This document shows positions 57,120 through 64,000 of a stretch of 64,000 nt of DNA, piece by piece. The DNA lies in the NCBI GenBank assembly GCA_904066235.2, contig CAJFCV020000003.1, positions 12,276,001-12,340,000 on the forward strand. The letters are read 5' to 3'. This DNA is from Bursaphelenchus xylophilus. Its lineage: Eukaryota; Nematoda; Chromadorea; Rhabditida; Aphelenchoididae. Position 1 is the stretch's first letter, and each line of letters opens with the position of its first letter. The notes beneath the pieces are model-generated. The model was given only the letters and a program-made list of their open reading frames with translations. It was not told where the DNA came from and searched no databases. A program made the translations under genes and the position numbers.

Positions 57120-58000
57120 GTAGTGTGAAATTGACAGATTAAAAAGTAAAAACCAATTAATTTGGGGATAAACAAAGCCCTCGGAATAAATAAACCCAGA
57201 CAAAAGGGTGATCATTGAGTTTTTTCAGACCCCGTTTTTATAATCCAAATAATAATGCTTCCGTATTTTTTATGAACTCGCCGCTGATAAGAGCAAAGAG
57301 TCATAAACGTAACCGAAACAACAAAAATTCAGGGACAATCAGACAAAAAATGATATTGTTTTAGGTCTTTTGAATGACAAGTGGGCTGTAAAATGGGAAA
57401 TAAAGTAGAAAAAATTGTAAGAAAATCTGAATAGATGATTTTTGAAGGAAATAATGCTTTTTCAAAATGAAAAATACATTTCGGAAAATGAAAAAATCTC
57501 CAAAAAAAGTAAAAATTCCATTTTTGGCATAAAAAAATGGGTTTCAATGTAAAAAATTGAGCTAAAATACGCGTTGGAACCGCTTATAAAACCAATATTT
57601 ATCCAATTAGCGGGGTATGTATGTAAACAAAGGGAGAAACAATCAAAACCCCCACAAAAAACATGTTCGTCGATTAAAATTCGGGGAAAAAACGGCTCGT
57701 TGATCTTTTTTGGAAAGCGAAAAATTTGTTGATAAAGAGGGAAATTGAAGGAATTGGGGAGAAAATCCGATTTTATGGGAGGAAAAAATTGATTTCTGGG
57801 AAGAAGATTAACTAGAACCACTTGAAATTAAGTGAGTTTGGCTGGGAAATTTCGTTTGTGCTCGAGCTGGCTCACTTCGCCGACGGGATATACTCTAAAG
57901 CATCGTGGACAGGCAATTGTCATGGTAGCCGATGGTCATCGTGGTGCAGAGAGGTCCAACGTCAGTTAGAGTGCTCGGCGTAAAAGCTGCCGGAAAAATT
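57120..58000. other. Intergenic DNA with one C2H2-like module copy
   Basis: No supported gene. The segment 57865-57990 repeats the text of 55411-55535 (GGCTCACTTCGCCGACGGGA, GGTAGCCGATGGTCAT, GGCGTAAAAGCT). The remainder is AT-rich. Confidence 0.5.
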
Positions 58001-58009
58001 GTCTACAGC

Positions 58010-58270
58010 TACAGTGACAGAACCGATCCAGTGGCAAAGAACGTACCATTTTGGATCCGGGAAGCATCGAAAATGTGGCAAAAGGCTTCCCTCTCCAAGC
58101 GAAAAAAAAACTTCGTCTTGAAGGGCGCGCCCCTTGTCTCACAAAAAGAACGGACGCGCTTTTGAAATCTGAGTTTTTTCACTTGGAGAGGGAAGCATTT
58201 TGCCACATTTTTGATACTTCCCGGATGCAAAATGGTACGTCTTTGCCATTGGATTAAGTACTCCACAGTA
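58010..58270. mobile_element. Fold-back MITE, sibling of 27009-27257
   Basis: ACAGTGACAGAACCGATCCAGTGG at the left and the diverged complement (CCATTGGATTAAGTACTCC) at the right. The inner pairs GTGGCAAAAGGCTTCCCTC and GAGGGAAGCATTTTGCCAC are well kept. An insertion of GGGCGCGCCCCTTG distinguishes it. Confidence 0.8.
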
Positions 58271-58477
58271 GTAGGCGGTCCAAAAAATCCTTGAAATTTT
58301 CTCTGCATTGTGCATTTTGTGCGATAAGTAATTCGAAAAAAAACATTTTGCACCGTGCACTCGGCCCAAAAAGTGAACAGTGCAGTTATTTTTCGCATTT
58401 CCCATTTTTTGCCGCAAAGGATGCAGAAATACTAATAGATTTTTGTCCAAAAAATTATGAGAAATGGAATATCTTTG

Positions 58478-58905
58478 CAAGGGAAGTGTCCGAATTGCGA
58501 TACTCAAATTTTCTTTAAAATTTTTGGCACGTTTCGAACATAGGCCACATGTTAATTCCTGAAAATTTTAGCTCGCGGTTTACAGGCGCAGCCGAGATAT
58601 TGAACGAAATTTGCGGCCAAGAGAGTATGAAAAATGTGGAGAGCGATTAGACAGAAAACATTTTTTGGGGTATCCTTGCCGGTTTCACAGGGAAAAATTC
58701 GATTTTTTGTGGAAAGATTACATTCCATGGTAGAACAAGGCATGAAACTTTTTATGCCAAAATTTATAAAAAAAATGTCAGATTTTTTGTCAACTCTTGA
58801 TCTGAAAATCTCAGCGGTTTTTGCAAAAAAAAAAGATTCGAAATCTGTACCAAGTTCCATCAAAATTTGACCGTCACACCTTCGCCACTTCCCCTATGAG
58901 AATAC
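58478..58905. mobile_element. Element related to 38251-39095 (diverged)
   Basis: Begins AGGGAAGTGTCCGAATTGCG and ends CGCCACTTCCCCT. It shares CCTGAAAATTTTAGCTCGCG, GAGATATTGAACG and CTTTTTATGCC-type text with the 38251 element but lacks the GC-rich nested MITE. Confidence 0.65.
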
Positions 58906-59183
58906 GACAATATTGACTAACACCCGAAAGCTGACTCTTTTGTCATCATCTTATCACAAAAGCCTTGATCACGACCTCCCAGCGGGTTTTTGCGAGCACT
59001 CCAATCCCGAAACTCTCGACTCTTGTAGCCCTTGTGTCATAAGCGGCTAATACATTTTCTTTTTTTTTGTTTGTTGAGTGTGCGGGGGAATAAATCATGT
59101 TTCATAAAGTCGAGAGCAAACGGTCAGTCGGAGAGGGATAGGTTAGGAAAAATATGAAAGAAAACGTGATCTTAGGGAGGACA

Positions 59184-59225
59184 TCAGTCTGTCGGGAAAA
59201 TAATGAGCACTCTGTCGGAGCGAAA
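59184..59225. mobile_element. Solo left end of the AGTCTGTCGGG MITE
   Basis: TCAGTCTGTCGGGAAAATAA followed by GAGCACTCTGTCGGAGCG, without a matching right end within 400 bp. A comparable solo end is at 53577-53596. Confidence 0.75.
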
Positions 59226-59239
59226 ATCGCATTGCCGAT

Positions 59240-60740
59240 ATGAATATGAAAAAAGATGAATTCACTGTGCTAAATTCAACACTACATAAAACTTTGAAAA
59301 CGCAGAAATGCCTAGGGAATAAAATTGAAATATCTCGAAATCCGATGATCGTATCTTCCCCAGATTTTATGTGAATCACACATCTACTAAAGACATTCAT
59401 TTTAAAAAAAAAAATGGTATAAAATTTTCAGGTGTAGCTGAGATATTCAACGATCCAAAAAAATTTTTTTAAAAAATGAAAAGTAATTTCTAACTGTAAC
59501 AAATGCATTGAATGAAGTGTTCAAAAACTCCAAAAATTTGCATTCTTCGAAAAGCACCACAAAATCAAATGATTGCACCCCGCAGCAATCGTAAAAAAGG
59601 GATCAGCCCGAAATTGAGAATTGATATGCAAACATACGAATGAGGTCATAACACACTGCATGCTGTCACGATTCCGTGAAGAATTCCCAGGAATTTTCAT
59701 AAACCGACCGATAAATTGTATAAATGTAATGGATCGACCGCTTTTCGGTCACTCGTTGCTGAAATAGTGCATCATGTGGTTCACTTCGCCGACGGGATAT
59801 ACTCCAAAGCATCGCGCACAGGTGACTGTCACGGTAGGTCAAATTGGTTTTGGAATTTCCGTTTGATCCCGCCCGGTCATGCCGATACAAAGTGGAATCA
59901 ATTTTGCGTGAGTCCACAGTTTTATTGCTACGGTCCTCTAATCTGTGTCTCCGGGTTAGTAGGGGCAGTGCATACTAGGAGTAGAGGGCAAGTTAGGGGC
60001 CATCCTATGCCTCGACTCATAGCTGAGTCGCGACAGTGCTGAAGAAGCAGCAAGAAAAAATATGAAAACCGGAAAAAATAAAAAATAATCAAGATTGCGA
60101 AAACGAACAAGCTCAAGAACACACCGCTCCATTTTCATAAAGCTTATGGGCATTCGTTCTCTTTTGCACAGTGCATTTCGTTAAAAAAATTGGTTTCCAA
60201 TTCCTTCAGAGCGCCGAATTCTGACCAACGTCCACAATTTTTTTTTGCCGCAAACGCAATCGGATACCTTTAATGGTCGTAAAAAATGGAGAGAAAACAA
60301 ATAGAAAAACAATCGGACATTTCCGAAATGCCCCCCTAATGGACTTGCCGGATATTACACATGGCCAGAGGGTACGATACATTATTAGTTACCGTATGAA
60401 TGGGTCAAAAAACGGTGTTTATTGAAGTAACATTTCCTGTGAATTTTGCAAAAAAAAATTTTAATTTTTTGAAGGTCTCGAAGAAAAAAATAATGATCAC
60501 CGAAAGATCAGTTGCCGTATTTTACGCCAAAATTAAAATTTATGTTAATAATTTTGATTTTTTTAAATAATTTGCGAAAAACACATCAATGCACTTTTTT
60601 TATTTTTAAGACAAAATTTGTATAGAAAAAGACATCTAGGCATGTCGGAAAATATTAAAATTACAGAAAAATAATGGTATTTTCCATAAAAACTACATTT
60701 TTTATGATTAAAAAAAAACAAAAATTTTCCACTTTTTTCT
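59240..60740. other. Intergenic DNA, no supported gene
   Basis: Contains a diverged C2H2-like module copy (59770-59845), an isolated GCACAGTGC at ~60168 and otherwise AT-rich sequence. No frame has splice or family support. Confidence 0.45.
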
Positions 60741-60749
60741 TTCATATTT

Positions 60750-61980
60750 TTTTTGTCACAGAATACACGGTGTCATTAGGCACCCCATATAAATACTAGA
60801 GTCACAAAGCCGTGACCACCGTCGTATTTTACCTTCAAATTGTTACCTTTTACGATTTTTTGCCGCTAACACAATGTTCTACAAAGAAAAATAAAAATAA
60901 TAGATTTTTTTTTGACTTTTTTCAAGGTTTTCTTACTCTTCCACAAAACATACAATGCCTCTAAGCGACTCGCAACGCACGACGCTTATTTAGATGATTT
61001 TCCCACCGTATTTTGCCCAAAAAATATTATTTTTAACGGTTTTGCAGAAAATCTTTTAAAAATTGCTTTGTTCTTTCATTTTCTTTTTCGCCACGGAATA
61101 TACAGTACCTACAGTAAGCGCAACATTAGCGGTGACGTATTTTACTCCAAAATCAATATTCTTTTATGATATTTTGCCGAAGATTGTCAAAAAAAATTTA
61201 TGCTTTTCTGCTTTTTTCGAGGTCATCGTACTCTTCTACAGGACATACAGCATTTCTTTTTAGAAATTTTTAGACATGCTTGCCAAAAATCGTAACAAAA
61301 TCGATTTTTTTCTGAATTTTCTCTTTCGACACGGAACATACAGTATCTCACAGTATTCTACAGTACAGGAAATATTGCTGGACGACGTATTTTACCCTAA
61401 AAGGTCTTTTTTCATATCTGTTTGCTGAAAATTGTCAAAAAGTTGACGTTCAGGTTTTTTCAGGGTTTGCTTGCTGAAAATATTTTTAAAAATCGATTTT
61501 TTCTTTAATTTTCACTTTCGCCACTGAACACACTGTGTCCTAAATTATTCTACAGTACAGCATATAGCGTTCTGCCACGTATTTTACCCTAAAAAGTCTA
61601 TTTTTTCATAATTTTTTGCTGAAAATCGTCAAAAGTGGGGTGTTTTTCAATGTTTTTCAAGGTTTTCTTGTTTTCTACAGAACATACAATACCTCTAAGC
61701 AACTTGCAACGCATGAAAAATACCTAGACGATATATTGACCGTATTTTACCCCTAAATTACAATTTTCACATATTTTTGCCCAAAATCTTTTTAAAAATT
61801 GATTTTTTCTTTAATTTTCTCTTTCGCCACTGAACATGTTGTGTCCTACAGTATTCTACAGCAGAGCATATAGCGTTCTGCGACGTATTTTACCTGAAAA
61901 GTCTATTTTTTCATCATTTTTTGCTGAAAATTGTCAAAAAATTGACGTTTTTTCACTTTTTTTGAAATTTTCCACAGTAA
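60750..61980. repeat. Degenerate tandem repeat, ~250-bp units
   Basis: Recurring phrases in the same order: CGCCAC(T/G)GAACA, CAGTATTCTACAG, CGTATTTTACCC(T/C)AAA, TTTTTCATAATTTTTTGCTG and AAATCGTCAAAA. At least five degenerate units can be followed. There is no coding potential. Confidence 0.75.
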
Positions 61981-62147
61981 AACTCCTAAAAAAGTAAAAA
62001 ATACATGAACTTTTCAAACGTTTTCGAACTCCCATCTGAAACTTAATCAAAATTTCCCAAAACTCCCCCATAAAACGAATAAAACAGGCGAATGATTGGG
62101 GAGAAACGCGGCTTCCGATATGCAAAAACTGCGATCGCATTGTTTAA

Positions 62148-63384
62148 CCCTTTCCGGACGAGTCGGCACCTCCATGCAGAAATGAAAGAGGGTACCCTAC
62201 TGAGTAACGGCATAATAGTGGTTCAGCCCATCGAAGCGTTATTTGGGACTTATGACAAAAAATGTCCTAAAAAGTACCCCAGTTGACATAACCCTTATAA
62301 AATTTTGCTAACGACCTGTAAATTAGAAACTACCCCTAAGGTAAAGTCTAACACTCCTACTACTGTTACATCCAAGAACTGTCCAAATTGGACCACTACG
62401 GGATTAGTTATCGACTTTTGGAAATTGAATTTTAAATTTCGACCAATTTTTGGCCCAAAATTGAGTATATCTTCCGCCGGAATCAACCATTTCAGTCTAA
62501 ATGTGGTTTTTCTGAATCTAGAGTGACGCTAGCTTCTTCCCAGAATGTTTCCAGAAAAAACCTACAGGGCACGTTTCTGTAAAAAGCGAAAAGGTTGAAA
62601 GCGTAAAGGTTTCAGCGTATAAAATGTCGCCGCAAGCCGAGAAGGGTCGGGCGCAGCTCAAAAGGCGAAAATAATATTTTTTCTTCGAAAAATATTATTT
62701 TAGTGTCGACAAGCTGAATTCAGATGAAATACAGACAGACAGAGCACGCAAACATTAACTCAATGTCATTTTAATATTTTTAATGCGTTTTCAGGCAATT
62801 TCATTGGATTTTGCTTTAGTTTCACACTAAAATAGTATTTCTCAAAAAAATATATATTATTTTCGCCTTTTGAGCTGCGCCCGACCCTTCTCGGCTTGCG
62901 GCGACATTTTATACGCTGAAACCTTTACGCTTTCAACCTTTTCGCTTTTTACAGAAACGTGCCCTGTAGGTTTTTTCTGGAAACATTCTGGGAAGAAGCT
63001 AGCGTCACTCTAGATTCAGAAAAACCACATTTAGACTGAAATGGTTGATTCCGGCGGAAGATATACTCAATTTTGGGCCAAAAATTGGTCGAAATTTAAA
63101 ATTCAATTTCCAAAAGTCGATAACTAATCCCGTAGTGGTCCGATTTGGACAGTTCTTGGATGTAACAGTAGTAGGAGTGTTAGACTTTAACTTAGGGGTA
63201 GTTTCTAATTTACAGGTCGTTAGCAAAATTTTATAAGGGTTATGTCAACTGGGGGTACTTTTTAGGACATTTTTTGTCATAAGTCCCAAATAACGCTTCG
63301 ATGGGCTGAACCACTATTATGCCGTTACTCAGTAGGGTACCCTCTTTCATTTCTGCATGGAGGTGCCGACTCGTCCGGAAAGGG
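62148..63384. mobile_element. 1.24-kb palindromic element with TTAA target duplication
   Basis: TTAA at 62144-62147 and 63385-63388 flanks CCCTTTCCGGACGAGTCGGC and its exact complement. Arms of ~550 bp pair almost perfectly around a ~150-bp centre (~62700-62850). TTAA plus CCC..GGG termini is characteristic of the piggyBac superfamily. An identical 73-codon frame occurs once per arm (62305-62526 + and 63005-63226 -) but resembles no transposase. Confidence 0.85.
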
Positions 63385-63761
63385 TTAAAGCGGAAAAATG
63401 GGGAATGCCTGCGGAAATAAAGAAAAATTGGAACGTTCCTTTCATTTCTTCGCACTTTTGTTCTGTTCGATTTGCATTTTTGTGGGGGGAATTAGACTGA
63501 ATATTTTATGATTTATACGATAAAAAGACATTACTTTTTAGGGAAAAGGAGGGTAACTGGGGTGAAAATTGGAAAGGTTTTGCACTGAAAATTGAGGAAA
63601 AAGATGAAAAATCGGATTTTTCAAAAAAAAAATAAATAAAAAAAAATAGAAAAATAAAAAAATTGTATTTTTTTGTCGCGGTAAAAAGCTCTTGCATTTT
63701 TTCGCGGCCCCAAAGTTTGATCGCATTCCAAAAAATTGCTTTGTCGCTGTGAAAAAAGAGG

Positions 63762-64000
63762 GTAAAAGTTCCTTATTTTGGCCACAACTTATAACTTTGC
63801 GGAAACTGGTCGGAATTAGCCCAAATTTAGCGTGCACGCTCAATTCATCGTTGTCAATGCAAGGACAGTGGATTTATTTAGTGAGGTACCTTCTTTTTTA
63901 CGTACCACCCTTCAAAAACGGCTGCAGCCTGTGATTTTACACTTTATACGATGAAACATATCCGGAACTAAATTTATTGCCTCCGTATGGAGCTAAATGA
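63762..64000 (+). mobile_element. GTTCCTTATTTTGGCCAC-family transposon, cut by window end
   Basis: The left terminal repeat (TAAAAGTTCCTTATTTTGGC) and the first ~235 bp match 10426-10660 almost base for base. The right half lies beyond the window. Confidence 0.88.

Overview
The window looks like nuclear DNA of a free-living rhabditid (Caenorhabditis-like) nematode. Genes have many introns with short GT donors and TTTTAG or TTTTCAG acceptors. Acceptor-like sites lie just upstream of several start codons, as expected for spliced-leader trans-splicing. The recognisable proteins have nematode counterparts: an NCL-1/Brat TRIM-NHL protein, RING1/SPAT-3, a nematode-type Cys-loop anion channel and a metazoan HtrL/YibB-domain protein. 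The species cannot be fixed from the sequence alone.

Layout. 490-5036 (+): 3' portion of an ncl-1 orthologue; its 5' end is off-window. 8.5-31.9 kb: a tandem segmental duplication. Its unit holds a RING1-type Polycomb E3 ligase gene (+) facing the 3' end of a secreted, disordered-protein gene (-). Copy A is at 8.5-14.4 kb, copy B at 14.4-21.2 kb and copy C at 21.2-31.9 kb. The RING1 gene is present three times, with copy B lacking its ATG. The secreted-protein gene is intact only in copy C; copies A and B carry truncated 3' fragments broken by transposons. 31.9-40.3 kb: gene-poor, made of palindrome arrays, MITEs and A-rich DNA. 40.4-45.6 kb (-): a 7-exon gene of unknown function with one intron built almost entirely from a transposon and one 41-nt GC-AG intron. 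46.1-50.7 kb (-): a complete 6-exon Cys-loop chloride-channel-type subunit. 53.0-56.1 kb (-): a 6-exon type II membrane protein with an HtrL/YibB domain. 56.1-64.0 kb: gene-poor, with MITEs, degenerate tandem repeats and a TTAA-flanked palindromic element.

Two things dominate the non-coding DNA. First, an odd-length near-palindrome, GCAC-N-GTGC (usually TGCACNGTGCA), occurs in dense clusters every ~20-45 bp, separated by T- or A-runs. The clusters sit mainly in introns (ncl-1, RING1, the 331-aa gene, the channel gene) and in flanking DNA. The centre base varies freely while both arms are kept. I regard this as the best candidate for an undescribed system, perhaps a protein-binding chromosomal array. 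Second, there is an unusual number of long fold-back elements (1.2-1.8 kb), each with a diagnostic target site: TA with a Tc1/mariner transposase remnant in the loop, an 8-bp duplication, TTAA, and one whose arms carry convergent tRNA-like Pol III promoters.

The genes do not form one pathway. ncl-1 (translational/nucleolar control) and RING1 (histone H2A ubiquitination) act in the nucleus or cytoplasm; the channel acts at the membrane and the HtrL-like protein probably in the secretory pathway. No bacterial operon, CRISPR or plasmid features are present.
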